The notes under the pieces were generated by a model. The model saw nothing but the letters and a program-made list of their open reading frames with translations. It was not told where the DNA came from and did not search any database. Of a DNA stretch of 39,225 nucleotides, positions 1 to 8,356 are shown one piece after another; position 1 is the stretch's first letter; the number at the start of each line of letters is the position of its first letter. The stretch covers positions 1-39,225 of the forward strand of contig NZ_LLZI01000251.1 of assembly GCF_001509485.1 (NCBI RefSeq). The letters run 5' to 3'. Both the position numbers and the translations under genes were made by a program. The stretch is from Streptomyces sp. NRRL F-4489 (lineage in GTDB: Bacteria > Actinomycetota > Actinomycetes > Streptomycetales > Streptomycetaceae).

Positions 1-205
1 CCCATAGACTGCCTCTGCCCGGCGTCCGCCCCGGCGCCCGCCCGGGCAGCACCGCCGGTCCGCCAGGGCCCCGCCCCGGCCCCCTCCGACCCGCACCCCG
101 ACCCTCGACCCCCACCCCCTAGATCCAGCAGCCCCCAGACCCAGCAGATACAGCAAACCCAGCAGAACCGGCAGAACCAGCCATCGACTTCCGGGAGACC
201 CCGCC
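1..205. other. Upstream region, low-complexity, no gene supported
   Basis: The plus strand is strongly C-rich up to about base 120 and then carries imperfect CAGCAG-type repeats (about 124-178). One frame ends in TAG at 120-122, and the frame of the next gene has TAG at 5-7. Either could be the tail of a preceding gene, but neither is long enough or protein-like enough to call. A GGGAG ribosome-binding site lies just before the GTG at 206. Confidence 0.5.
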
Positions 206-1513
206 GTGACCGAGTCCGTGTCCGAGTCCGTGACCACACCCCCATCGGAGCGCAGCGCGGATGTGATCGTCGTCGGTGCCGGTCCGGCCGGCTCGGCCAC
301 CGCCTACCACCTCGCCAAGTCCGGTCTGGACGTGCTGCTGCTGGAGAAGACCGCGTTCCCGCGCGAGAAGGTGTGCGGTGACGGGCTCACCCCGCGTGCG
401 GTCAAGCAGCTGGTGGCGATGGGCATCGACATCTCCGAGGAAGCGGGCTGGCTGCGCAACAAGGGCCTGCGGATCATCGGCGGCGGCTCCCGGCTCCAGC
501 TCGACTGGCCGGATCTCGCCTCCTTCCCGGACTACGGTCTGGTCCGCAAGCGGGACGACTTCGACGAGCAGCTGGCCCGGCAGGCGCAGAAGGCCGGGGC
601 GCGGCTGTACGAGCGGTGCAACGTGGGCGCGCCGGTCATCGACGACCTGACCGGCCGCATCACCGGCGTGCACGCCAAGCTCGGCGAGGAGAAGGCGCCG
701 GTCACCTTCCACGCCCCGATCGTGGTGGCCGCGGACGGCAACTCCACCCGGCTGTCGCTGGCGATGGGCCTGCACCGGCGCGAGGACCGGCCGATGGGCG
801 TCGCCGTGCGGACGTACTTCACCTCGCCGCGCCACGACGACGACTACCTGGAGTCCTGGCTGGAGCTGTGGGACCGCCGCGGCGCGCAGGACCGGCTGCT
901 GCCCGGTTACGGCTGGATCTTCGGGATGGGCGACGGCACCTCGAACGTCGGGCTGGGCGTGCTGAACACCTCGGCGTCGTTCCGGGAGCTGGACTGGCGG
1001 GAGATCCTCAAGGCGTGGTGCGCGTCGATGCCCGCGGACTGGGGGTACACGCCGGAGAACATGACCGGCCCGATCCGCGGTGCCGCGCTGCCGATGGCGT
1101 TCAACCGGCAGCCGCACTACACCAAGGGCCTGCTGCTGGTCGGCGACGCCGGCGGGCTGGTGAACCCGTTCAACGGCGAGGGCATCGCGTACGCGATGGA
1201 GTCCGGGGCGATCGCGGCCGAGGTGATCGTGCAGGCGGCGGCCCGGGCCACGTACGCGCAGCGGGAGCTGGCGCTGCACCGCTACCCGAAGGTGCTCAAG
1301 GACACCTACGGCGGCTACTACTCGCTGGGCCGGGCGTTCGTGAAGCTGATCGGCAACCCGAAGGTGATGCAGATCGCCACCCAGCGCGGGCTGACCCATC
1401 CGCTGCTGATGCGGTTCACGCTGAAGATGCTCGCCAACCTCACCGATCCGACCGGCGGCGACGCGATGGACCGGATCATCAACGGGCTGAGCAAGGTCGC
1501 GCCGAAGGCGTGA
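206..1513 (+). CDS. Geranylgeranyl reductase family FAD enzyme, probable menaquinone side-chain reductase (MenJ-like)
   Basis: The 435-residue protein is a flavin-dependent oxidoreductase of the geranylgeranyl reductase family. Visible signs are the N-terminal dinucleotide-binding glycines (VVGAGPAG, residues 22-29), the family motif VCGDGL near residue 55, and the second FAD motif GDAGGLVNPFNGEGI from about residue 313. In mycobacteria a family member (MenJ) saturates one isoprene unit of menaquinone-9. Streptomyces make partly hydrogenated menaquinones, so that role is inferred here. The polyprenyl diphosphate synthase and complex I genes in the same window support it, but reduction of another polyprenyl substrate cannot be excluded. 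The GTG start is chosen because GGGAG lies 8 bases upstream and the Rossmann motif begins soon after. A hairpin terminator follows the stop. Confidence 0.85.
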   Translation: MTESVSESVTTPPSERSADVIVVGAGPAGSATAYHLAKSGLDVLLLEKTAFPREKVCGDGLTPRAVKQLVAMGIDISEEAGWLRNKGLRIIGGGSRLQLDWPDLASFPDYGLVRKRDDFDEQLARQAQKAGARLYERCNVGAPVIDDLTGRITGVHAKLGEEKAPVTFHAPIVVAADGNSTRLSLAMGLHRREDRPMGVAVRTYFTSPRHDDDYLESWLELWDRRGAQDRLLPGYGWIFGMGDGTSNVGLGVLNTSASFRELDWREILKAWCASMPADWGYTPENMTGPIRGAALPMAFNRQPHYTKGLLLVGDAGGLVNPFNGEGIAYAMESGAIAAEVIVQAAARATYAQRELALHRYPKVLKDTYGGYYSLGRAFVKLIGNPKVMQIATQRGLTHPLLMRFTLKMLANLTDPTGGDAMDRIINGLSKVAPKA

Positions 1514-1518
1514 GGAAG

Positions 1519-1546
1519 GGGGCCGCGGCTCAAGGGCTGCGGCCCC
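1519..1546 (+). terminator. Hairpin terminator after the reductase gene
   Basis: An 11-bp stem with one G-U pair (GGGGCCGCGGC with GCTGCGGCCCC) and a 6-base loop begins 5 bases after the TGA stop. There is no T-tract, which is common for Streptomyces hairpin terminators. Confidence 0.65.
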
Positions 1547-1723
1547 GTAGCCCGCTCCGCGCCGGCCGAAACCCCTTTACGTACGAGGTAATTGAGCCAT
1601 TCCCCGCCCCCTGGCACCGTGATCCACGTCGCGGACGAACGAACGCGGCGCGGCGCTCGCACGGAGCGCTGGAGCACGCGGCACGCGCACCCGCACGCGC
1701 CCGCACAACGGGAGGGAACGGCC

Positions 1724-2539
1724 ATGTTCTTCGAAAGCCACGACGGGACCCGGCTCTGGTACGAGGACTACGGGCAGGGCGAGCCGCTGGTGTTCGTGTC
1801 GAGCGCGATGCTCACCACGGACATGTGGGAGTACCAGATCCCGTACTTCACCGAGCGGGGCTTCCGCTGCGTCGCGTTCGACCGGCGCGGGCACGGCCGC
1901 TCGGACCGCCCGTCCTCCGGCTACGGCATCGACTCGACCTCGGATGACCTGGCGGCGCTGCTGGACCACCTCGGGCTGGACGGGGTGACCCTGGTGGGGC
2001 ACTCGCTGGGCGGGGCGGAGATCGCCCGCTATCTGGCCCGGCACGGTTCCGGGCGGGTCCGCAAGGTGGCGTTCATCGCGGCGATGCTGCCGTTCATGAA
2101 GCGGACCGAGGACAACCCGGAGGGGCTGCCGGAGGCCGCGTACGAGGCGTCGATGGCGCTGCTGCGCACGGACCGGCCGCGGTGGATGGCGCAGCAGGCG
2201 CAGGTCTTCTTCGCCACCCACCTGGGCAACGACGTGCACCCGCTGATGATCGACTTCACCCTCCAGCAGGTGATGTCCTGCTCTCCGTACGCGACCTTGC
2301 AGGTGCAGCGGGAGGTGTTCCACACGGACCACCGGGCGGGGCTGCCGGAGATCGACGTGCCGGTGCTGGTGGTGCACGGCGCGGCGGACTTCTCCGCGCC
2401 GGTGGACGTCACCGGGCGGCGGACCGCGACGCTGGTGCCGGGCGCGGTGTACAAGGAGTACCCGACCGCCGGACACGGTCTCTACGCCAGCCACCACGAG
2501 CAGCTGAACGCGGATCTGCTGGAGTTCGTGAAGGGCTGA
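1724..2539 (+). CDS. Alpha/beta hydrolase (chloroperoxidase/arylesterase-like)
   Basis: A 271-residue single-domain alpha/beta-hydrolase-fold protein without a signal peptide, so probably cytosolic. The catalytic triad is readable: nucleophile Ser94 in GHSLGG, acid Asp222 in the HGAADFSAP strand end, and His251 in AGHGLYASH. The oxyanion and lid regions resemble the bacterial non-haem chloroperoxidase and arylesterase group, but the substrate cannot be told. The frame is open further upstream, but ATG 1724 is preferred because it is preceded by GGGAGG and starts directly at the first beta strand of the fold. The gene stands alone between two hairpins, so it is probably transcribed separately from the reductase. 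Confidence 0.85.
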   Translation: MFFESHDGTRLWYEDYGQGEPLVFVSSAMLTTDMWEYQIPYFTERGFRCVAFDRRGHGRSDRPSSGYGIDSTSDDLAALLDHLGLDGVTLVGHSLGGAEIARYLARHGSGRVRKVAFIAAMLPFMKRTEDNPEGLPEAAYEASMALLRTDRPRWMAQQAQVFFATHLGNDVHPLMIDFTLQQVMSCSPYATLQVQREVFHTDHRAGLPEIDVPVLVVHGAADFSAPVDVTGRRTATLVPGAVYKEYPTAGHGLYASHHEQLNADLLEFVKG

Positions 2540-2552
2540 CGGGCCCGGCGCC

Positions 2553-2593
2553 GGCGGCGGGTGGGCGGGCCGGTCCGGCTGCCACCCGCCGCC
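2553..2593. terminator. Bidirectional terminator between convergent genes
   Basis: A perfect 12-bp inverted repeat (GGCGGCGGGTGG with CCACCCGCCGCC) around a 17-base loop that can itself fold. It fills the 64-base gap between the hydrolase stop (2539) and the stop of the convergent gene (2604), and so can serve both. Confidence 0.7.
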
Positions 2594-2603
2594 CCCGCGC
2601 CCC

Positions 2604-3425
2604 TCAGGCGGTGACCGCCCGCGCCGGCAGCGGCGCCGGGGCCGGGGCCGGCACCCGCCGCACCGGCGCGCTCAGCCGGTCCGCGCCGGCCGGCACCGGT
2701 ACGGCGGCGAAGATCGCGTCCTGGCGGGCCTGGAGCTCGCGGACCCGCTCCGGCGGGGTGCCGGGCAGCCGCTGCTCCTCGTAGAGCTTGTGGGTCTCCA
2801 GCTGGGCGGCCTTGCTGCGCGGGGTGTGGAACTGGACCTCGAAGACCTGGCCGGAGCGCGGGGCGCGCCAGGCGGAGTTGATGCCCTTGTAGCCCTTGGG
2901 GCGGCCCCAGGTGTTGGACCAGCGGGTGCTGTCGTCGCCCCAGGAGGAGAGCAGGCCGGCGGCGGCGGTGACGCCGCGGGTGTACTGGCCGGTGGGCCAC
3001 TGGAGGGTGTAGCGGACCGCGTCGTTGATCATGGCGAGGGAGGTCTGGACGCTCTGCCCGGGGGTCTCGCGCATCCGGGTGGCGACCTTCCGCTTGAGCG
3101 AGTCGGGGGACTTCAGGCGCTGTTCGAAGCCGACGACGGTGGCGTGGGTGAGCAGGGCGGCGGCGCGGATCCGGGGGCTGATGTCCCGTTCGGCCCGGCG
3201 GGCGCGGGCGAGGTACGCGTCGACCGCGGCGTTGTCGGCGGGGTTCAGGCGCAGGCCGTCCTGGGACCAGCCGCCGCCGGTGGCGGTGGTGCGGTGGTGG
3301 GCGGCGGCGGGCGCGGCCGGGGCCGCGGTCGCGGGGAGCGCCGCGCCGAGGCAGGTGGCGGTGGCGAGGGCGGCGGTGAGCGCGGCCCGGGTGACGGGGC
3401 GGCGGGCCGGGGTGCGGGGGTCCAT
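2604..3425 (-). CDS. Secreted RelA/SpoT-fold protein, probable ATP:nucleotide 3'-pyrophosphokinase
   Basis: The 273-residue protein has a signal peptide (twin Arg at residues 8-9, hydrophobic core about 13-30, Ala-rich cleavage region about 31-42). It also has a domain matching the synthetase fold of small alarmone synthetases: RLKSPDSLKRK (103-113) resembles the basic nucleotide-recognition segment, INDAVRYT holds the expected metal-binding Asp135, GYKGIN (178-183) corresponds to the GYR-IH base-stacking Tyr179, and FEVQFHT holds the catalytic Glu196 of the EIQIRT motif. Streptomyces morookaensis is known to secrete an ATP nucleotide 3'-pyrophosphokinase that makes pppApp-type nucleotides, and this looks like that family. 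The C-terminal 25 residues are Pro/Ala-rich. ATG 3425 is chosen because GAGAGGA lies 10 bases upstream and the signal peptide starts there. No hydrolase domain and no adjacent antitoxin-like gene is seen. Confidence 0.75.
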   Translation of the reverse strand: MDPRTPARRPVTRAALTAALATATCLGAALPATAAPAAPAAAHHRTTATGGGWSQDGLRLNPADNAAVDAYLARARRAERDISPRIRAAALLTHATVVGFEQRLKSPDSLKRKVATRMRETPGQSVQTSLAMINDAVRYTLQWPTGQYTRGVTAAAGLLSSWGDDSTRWSNTWGRPKGYKGINSAWRAPRSGQVFEVQFHTPRSKAAQLETHKLYEEQRLPGTPPERVRELQARQDAIFAAVPVPAGADRLSAPVRRVPAPAPAPLPARAVTA

Positions 3426-3614
3426 CGGGTGCGGGGTCCTCTCGGCGGGGGCCGCGTCGGTGCGGCCGTGACGAGAGGTGCAACGGGTCCGGGGGCGGTT
3501 CGGTGGCGGCCGGAACGGACGTCCGGCCCGGAGAGGCCGGATCGGCGCGCCGGGCGGCCCGAAACCGCCGCCCGCGCCGGAGCGGCCGCGCAGCCCCCGC
3601 GCCACCGTAAAACG

Positions 3615-3653
3615 CGGAACCGCCCCTCCCGAGCGGGAAAAGGGGCGGTTCCG
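3615..3653 (-). terminator. Terminator of the NlpC/P60 gene
   Basis: A perfect 13-bp inverted repeat (CGGAACCGCCCCT with its complement) closes a 13-base loop containing a further CCCG/CGGG pairing. Read on the minus strand, it begins 27 bases after the stop of the NlpC/P60 gene and is followed by CGTTTTACGG, a short T-run. Confidence 0.8.
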
Positions 3654-3680
3654 TTCAGCGTGCCGGGGCGGCGGGTCCGG

Positions 3681-4484
3681 TCAGAGGACGCGCACCGCGC
3701 CGGTGGGCATGTCGTAGCTGAGCGGGCGCTCGACGATGCCGGTGCTGGGGTTCTGGGCGCCGATGAAGTTGCCGTTCCCGACGTAGACGGCGACGTGGTA
3801 CGCGCTGCCGGCGCTGCCCCAGTAGAGGAGGTCGCCGACCTGGAGGTTGCCGAGGCCGACCTGGGTGCCGGTGGTGGACTGGCTCTGCGAGACGCGCGGC
3901 AGGTCGATGCCGATCTGGGCGAACGCGGCCTGGGTCAGGCCGGAGCAGTCGTACGAGGACGGGCCGCTGGAGCCGAGCACGTACGCCTTGCCGAGCTGCG
4001 CCTTCAGGAAGGAGACGAGGGTGGCGGCGCTGCCGGTGGCGCCCGAGTCGGAGATCGCGCTCAGGGCGGTGCGGGCCTCGGAGCGGGAGGCGCGGGCCTG
4101 GGCGGCCTCCTTGGCCTGGCGGGCCTCCTCGGCGGCCTTCTTCGCCTTGGCCTCCGCCTCGGCCTTCTTCTCGGCCTCGGCCTTGGCCTTGTCGGCGGCC
4201 TTGTCGGCCTGGGCCGCCGCGGCGTCCTGGAGCGCCTGCCGCTCGTAGTTGAACGCGGCCTGCGACGTGGCGTCGGCGCTCCGGGCGGCGCTGGTGAGCA
4301 GCGCCGTGGTGATGGTGGGCATCTCCTGGGTCTCGGAGACGGGCTTCTCGGCGGCGTTGGCCGGCACGGTCGCGCCGGTCACCGCGAGGGTGAGGAAGCC
4401 ACCGGTCACACCCGCGCGCAGGGCCCGCGAGGACGCGGAGCGGCGGGGCTTCCGGTGGCTGGGTATGAGTGCGTTCGGGGACAT
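3681..4484 (-). CDS. Secreted NlpC/P60 family peptidoglycan endopeptidase
   Basis: The 267-residue exported protein probably cleaves peptide stems in the cell wall. It has a basic N-terminus, a hydrophobic signal segment about 22-42 ending in ANA-A, and a charged Ala/Lys/Glu-rich coiled-coil linker (about 80-135). The C-terminal NlpC/P60 domain (about 152-267) has catalytic Cys180 in YDCSGL and His230 in AYHVAVYVG. Where most family members have a third polar residue in an HAP-like motif, this protein reads GAQNP, so the third catalytic position is either Gln244 or missing. ATG 4484 has only a weak ribosome-binding site, and a small hairpin (CGGCT/AGCCG) sits just upstream of it. It is transcribed divergently from nuoA across an 844-bp control region. 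Family assignment is firm; cell-biological role is inferred. Confidence 0.88.
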   Translation of the reverse strand: MSPNALIPSHRKPRRSASSRALRAGVTGGFLTLAVTGATVPANAAEKPVSETQEMPTITTALLTSAARSADATSQAAFNYERQALQDAAAAQADKAADKAKAEAEKKAEAEAKAKKAAEEARQAKEAAQARASRSEARTALSAISDSGATGSAATLVSFLKAQLGKAYVLGSSGPSSYDCSGLTQAAFAQIGIDLPRVSQSQSTTGTQVGLGNLQVGDLLYWGSAGSAYHVAVYVGNGNFIGAQNPSTGIVERPLSYDMPTGAVRVL

Positions 4485-4851
4485 GGCACCACGGCTATCA
4501 GGAGCCGATGGTTGCTGCCAACAAAGGTGGAGTACGCCACACTTGACGTGTACGCGACGAATAAAACGGACTTTTCGTCAGGTCGGCCGCCGCCGCCGGG
4601 ATGTCCGGAATTCGCGATCATGTTCCTACGCACGGCATTTGATGGTCCGTGGGGTGCTGGAAGCGGCTTACCACTTCTTGATCGGTCTCGCCAAGGCTTC
4701 CCCGGAGTCAAGGTCTTATGGCTTTCAAGTGCGTGGGATAGGTCACTCGTGAGTGTCCGTTATGTTCCCGTGACCGGACGCCGGCCGGGCGCCGGCCACC
4801 GGACGCCGCCGGACGGCCCGCGCACGGCCGCGAGTTCGGCCCCCGGGCGCG

Positions 4852-4895
4852 CACCGGACCCCCATCGGACGTCCACCGGACGCGCACCGGACCCG
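4852..4895. repeat. Four tandem 11-bp direct repeats (CAYCGGAC plus 3 bases)
   Basis: Units start at 4852, 4863, 4874 and 4885 and read CACCGGACCCC, CATCGGACGTC, CACCGGACGCG and CACCGGACCCG. A matching CACCGGAC at 4797 is exactly 55 bases (five units) before the first. Repeats in one helical phase look like a multimeric operator. Winged-helix regulators of the SARP and PhoP type use 11-bp direct repeats, but these words do not match their published consensus sequences as I know them. Confidence 0.75.
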
Positions 4896-5000
4896 CCCGC
4901 TCGTGAACGCGAGCACGTACCGGCGATCACGGCAGGGTCACGAGAGCATCACGTCTACGGCCGCCGCGCATATAGCAGTTGGGTACCGTCCAGCGCCAAT

Positions 5001-5028
5001 TTGCTTGCGGCGCCTGGTCCTTGATAGT
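5001..5028 (+). promoter_or_regulatory. Possible distal nuo promoter
   Basis: TTGCTT (5001-5006) and GATAGT (5023-5028) are separated by 16 bases and resemble vegetative -35/-10 elements on the plus strand. It would give a leader of about 300 bases for nuoA. The match is only moderate and there is no other support. Confidence 0.25.
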
Positions 5029-5199
5029 GAAAGCACCGCGCTGACCAGCGGTAACCCCGGCGAATGTCACCTCTCGTGATCACTCGCGCGCTTCGTGTGC
5101 GGAGATCACCGGTCCTCCGGCTTCATGATCCTTCGTCAGGTGGTGAAGATCACAAAGTCGTTGCCGCACCCCGTGTCGCAGATCACAGACCGGCGGGCA

Positions 5200-5205
5200 T
5201 AAGAT
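5200..5205 (+). promoter_or_regulatory. -10-like element of the proximal nuo promoter
   Basis: TAAGAT fits the TAnnnT pattern of Streptomyces vegetative promoters. No good -35 hexamer lies 17-18 bases upstream. The start of transcription would fall about 5212, so the Rex-type operator would lie just downstream of it, a position that suits repression. Confidence 0.4.
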
Positions 5206-5218
5206 GCGGGCATCGGGC

Positions 5219-5236
5219 TTGTGAACTGCCTCACAT
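5219..5236. promoter_or_regulatory. Rex operator (ROP) upstream of nuoA
   Basis: TTGTGAACTGCCTCACAT has the 18-base architecture of the Rex operator. The left half TTGTGAAC is intact and TCACA is kept in the right half. Rex is a repressor released by NADH and is known in S. coelicolor to act on respiratory genes, including, as I recall, a site ahead of nuo. The site is 93 bases before the nuoA start and just downstream of TAAGAT. Confidence 0.75.
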
Positions 5237-5328
5237 AGAAGCGATCACTGCACGCGATCGCCGGGAGGCAGTCGGTGAGCCCGAGCGGACCGCCATCCAG
5301 TCATCGTCGACTGAAGGGAGCGAGGACG

Positions 5329-5688
5329 GTGAACGCTTACGCGCCCATCCTCGTACTGGGAGCCCTCGGGGCAGGCTTTGCGATCTTCTCCGTGGTCATG
5401 GCCGCGCTCATCGGCCCCCGGCGCTACAACCGGGCCAAGCTCGAAGCGTACGAATGCGGAATCGAGCCGACGCCGTACCCGACAGGCGGCGGCCGCTTCC
5501 CGATCAAGTACTACCTGACGGCGATGCTCTTCATCGTCTTCGACATCGAGATCGTCTTCCTCTATCCCTGGGCGGTCGGCTTCGACGCCCTGGGACTGTT
5601 CGGGCTCGTCGAGATGCTCCTCTTCGCGCTCACCGTCTTCGTCGCCTACGCCTACGTCTGGCGTCGCGGCGGCCTGGAATGGGACTAG
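5329..5688 (+). CDS. nuoA: NADH-quinone oxidoreductase subunit A
   Basis: The 119-residue membrane subunit of complex I has three hydrophobic segments (about 5-28, 62-82, 90-111). The conserved quinone-side loop between the first two reads YECGIEP (41-47). It helps form the junction between the membrane arm and the quinone chamber. The frame is open back to a GTG at 5275, but GTG 5329 is preferred: GGGAG and GAGG lie just upstream and the protein then begins right before helix 1, at the usual family length. It is the first gene of the 14-gene operon and is followed by nuoB after 9 bases. Confidence 0.95.
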   Translation: MNAYAPILVLGALGAGFAIFSVVMAALIGPRRYNRAKLEAYECGIEPTPYPTGGGRFPIKYYLTAMLFIVFDIEIVFLYPWAVGFDALGLFGLVEMLLFALTVFVAYAYVWRRGGLEWD

Positions 5689-5697
5689 GGGTCACGC

Positions 5698-6266
<569 letters not shown>

Positions 6267-6270
<4 letters not shown>

Positions 6271-7022
6271 GCGAGCCGACCGACCCCACGAGCCCGGACG
6301 CCCCCGAGGAGGCCGTCCCGGCGCAGCGCGCCGACACCGGCGAGGTGATCGGCACCCGCCGCGGCATGTTCGGCGCCGCCAACGGCGGGGACACCTCCGG
6401 CTACGGCGGGCTGGTCCGCACCGTCCGGCTGCCCGGCGCGAGCAGCCGGCCGTACGGCGGGCCGGGCGGTGCCACCGGCTACGGCGACTTCGACGAGATC
6501 GCCGACGAGCTGGAGGGCGCCCTCGGCGAGCAGGGCCTGCTGCCGGAGAACGTCATCGACAAGACCGTCGTGGACCGCGGCGAGCTGACCTTCCACATCC
6601 AGCGGGAGTTCCTGCCGGCGGTCGCCCGGACCCTGCGCGACGACCCGGCGCTCCGCTTCGAGCTGTGCACCGGCGTCAGCGGCGTCCACTACCCCGGCGA
6701 CACCGGCCGCGAACTGCACGCCGTCTACCACCTGCGCTCGATCACCCACAACCGGCTGATCCGGCTGGAGGTCGCGGTGCCGGACGCCGACCGCCACCTG
6801 CCGTCGATCGTGGACGTCTACCCCACCAACGACTGGCACGAGCGCGAGACCTACGACTTCTTCGGGCTGATCTTCGACGGGCACCCGGCGCTGACCCGGA
6901 TCATGATGCCGGACGACTGGCAGGGCTTCCCGCAGCGCAAGGACTACCCCCTCGGCGGCATCCCCGTCGAGTACAAGGGCGCGCAGATCCCGGCTCCCGA
7001 CCAGCGGAGGTCGTACACCTGA
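6267..7022 (+). CDS. nuoC: NADH-quinone oxidoreductase subunit C
   Basis: The 251-residue subunit corresponds to the 30-kDa complex I subunit, which contacts NuoD and NuoB in the connecting module. The conserved signature lies in the C-terminal half, including [14 protein letters not shown] (about 190-203) and QRKDYPLGG near the end. The first 75 or so residues are low-complexity and acidic or Gly-rich, probably a flexible extension. NuoC and NuoD are separate here, unlike the fused E. coli protein. GTG 6267 overlaps the nuoB stop by 4 bases, and the TGA stop shares its A with the nuoD ATG. Confidence 0.95.
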
Positions 7023-8356
7023 TGAGCACTCCGAGCCAGACGTCCGGGGTCACCCCCCGCGAGACCACCGAGGGCCCCGTCTACACCGTCACCGGCGGCG
7101 ACTGGGACGAGATCGCCGCGGCCGCCGCCACCTCCGACGACGAGCGGATCATCGTCAACATGGGCCCGCAGCACCCCTCCACCCACGGGGTGCTCCGGCT
7201 GATCCTGGAGATCGACGGCGAGACCGTCACCGAGGCCCGCTGCGGGATCGGCTACCTCCACACCGGCATCGAGAAGAACCTCGAATTCCGCACCTGGACG
7301 CAGGGCACCACGTTCGTGACGCGGATGGACTACCTCACGCCGTTCTTCAACGAGACCGCGTACTGCCTGGCCGTGGAGAAGCTGCTGGGCATCACCGACC
7401 AGGTCCCCGACCGGGCCTCGGTGATCCGCGTGCTGATGATGGAGCTCAACCGCCTCTCCTCCCACCTGGTGTGCATCGCCACCGGCGGTATGGAGCTGGG
7501 CGCCACCACGATCATGATCTACGGCTTCCGGGACCGCGAACTGATCCTGGACATCTACGAGCTGATCACCGGCCTGCGGATGAACCACGCCTACATCCGC
7601 CCCGGCGGCCTCGCCCAGGACCTCCCGCCCGGCGCCGTCGACCGGATCCGCGCGTTCGTGAAGACCATGCGCAAGAACATGGCCGAGTACGACAAGCTCG
7701 CCACCGGCAACCCCGTCTTCAAGGGCCGCATGGAGGGCATCGGCTACCTCGACCTGGCCGGCTGCATGGCCACCGGCGCCACCGGCCCCATCGTCCGCTC
7801 CGCCGGACTGCCGCACGATCTGCGCAAGGCGCAGCCGTACTGCGGATACGAGACCTACGACTTCGAGGTGCCGACCGCCGACACCTGCGACGCCTACGGC
7901 CGGTTCCTGATCCGGCTGGAGGAGATGCGCCAGTCGCTGGGGATCATCGAGCAGTGCCTGGACCGGCTGGAGCCGGGGCCGGTGATGGTCGCCGACAAGA
8001 AGATCGCCTGGCCCGCGCAGCTCGCCCTCGGCCCGGACGGCCTGGGCAACTCCCTCGACCACATCAAGAAGATCATGGGCACCTCGATGGAGGCCCTGAT
8101 CCACCACTTCAAGCTGGTGACGGAGGGCTTCCGGGTCCCGCCGGGGCAGGCGTACGCCGCCGTGGAGTCGCCCAAGGGCGAACTGGGCGTGCACGTCGTC
8201 AGCGACGGCGGCACCCGGCCCTACCGGGTGCACTTCCGCGACCCCTCCTTCACCAACTTGCAGGCCATGGCGGCGATGTGTGAAGGCGGCCAGGTCGCCG
8301 ACGTCATCGTCGCCGTCGCGTCCATCGACCCCGTGATGGGAGGCGTCGACCGGTGA
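7022..8356 (+). CDS. nuoD: NADH-quinone oxidoreductase subunit D
   Basis: The 444-residue subunit corresponds to the 49-kDa complex I subunit, related to the large subunit of NiFe hydrogenases but without metal-binding Cys. With NuoB it builds the quinone-binding site. [15 protein letters not shown] carries the conserved His51 and His55, and YLHTGIEKN follows. The N-terminal 40 residues are a variable extension. The start overlaps the nuoC stop by one base and the stop overlaps the nuoE GTG, consistent with tight translational coupling. Confidence 0.97.
   Translation: MSTPSQTSGVTPRETTEGPVYTVTGGDWDEIAAAAATSDDERIIVNMGPQHPSTHGVLRLILEIDGETVTEARCGIGYLHTGIEKNLEFRTWTQGTTFVTRMDYLTPFFNETAYCLAVEKLLGITDQVPDRASVIRVLMMELNRLSSHLVCIATGGMELGATTIMIYGFRDRELILDIYELITGLRMNHAYIRPGGLAQDLPPGAVDRIRAFVKTMRKNMAEYDKLATGNPVFKGRMEGIGYLDLAGCMATGATGPIVRSAGLPHDLRKAQPYCGYETYDFEVPTADTCDAYGRFLIRLEEMRQSLGIIEQCLDRLEPGPVMVADKKIAWPAQLALGPDGLGNSLDHIKKIMGTSMEALIHHFKLVTEGFRVPPGQAYAAVESPKGELGVHVVSDGGTRPYRVHFRDPSFTNLQAMAAMCEGGQVADVIVAVASIDPVMGGVDR

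Larger units (their letters stand above)
4485..5328. other. Divergent control region between nlpC/P60 and nuoA
   Basis: No gene is supported in these 844 bases. The part next to the NlpC/P60 gene (about 4500-4760) is clearly less GC-rich than its surroundings. It holds a GACGAA/TTCGTC inverted repeat (4556-4579) and the palindrome CACTCGTGAGTG (4744-4755). Bases 4774-4895 contain repeated CCGGAC words, four of them as an 11-bp tandem array. GATCAC occurs six times between 4925 and 5248. A Rex-type operator and a -10-like TAAGAT lie nearest nuoA. Confidence 0.7.

Noticed and set aside
1..205. C-terminal end of an upstream gene (for example a menaquinone methyltransferase)
   Set aside because: Stops at 5-7 and 120-122 exist, but the residues before them are low-complexity and not recognisable.
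4485..4800. c-di-AMP (ydaO-type) riboswitch ahead of the NlpC/P60 gene
   Set aside because: Such riboswitches precede some actinobacterial wall-hydrolase genes, but none of the conserved blocks (for example GGGGAACC or CCCGACAGCTAACC-like segments) is seen on the minus strand here.
2790..5024. A 744-codon open frame on the plus strand crossing two minus-strand genes
   Set aside because: Its translation is Gly/Ala/Arg low-complexity, it is antisense to two genes with clear domains, and such shadow frames are expected in GC-rich DNA.
5275..5328. Upstream GTG at 5275 as the nuoA start
   Set aside because: It adds 18 hydrophilic residues not found in NuoA and has a poorer ribosome-binding site than GTG 5329.
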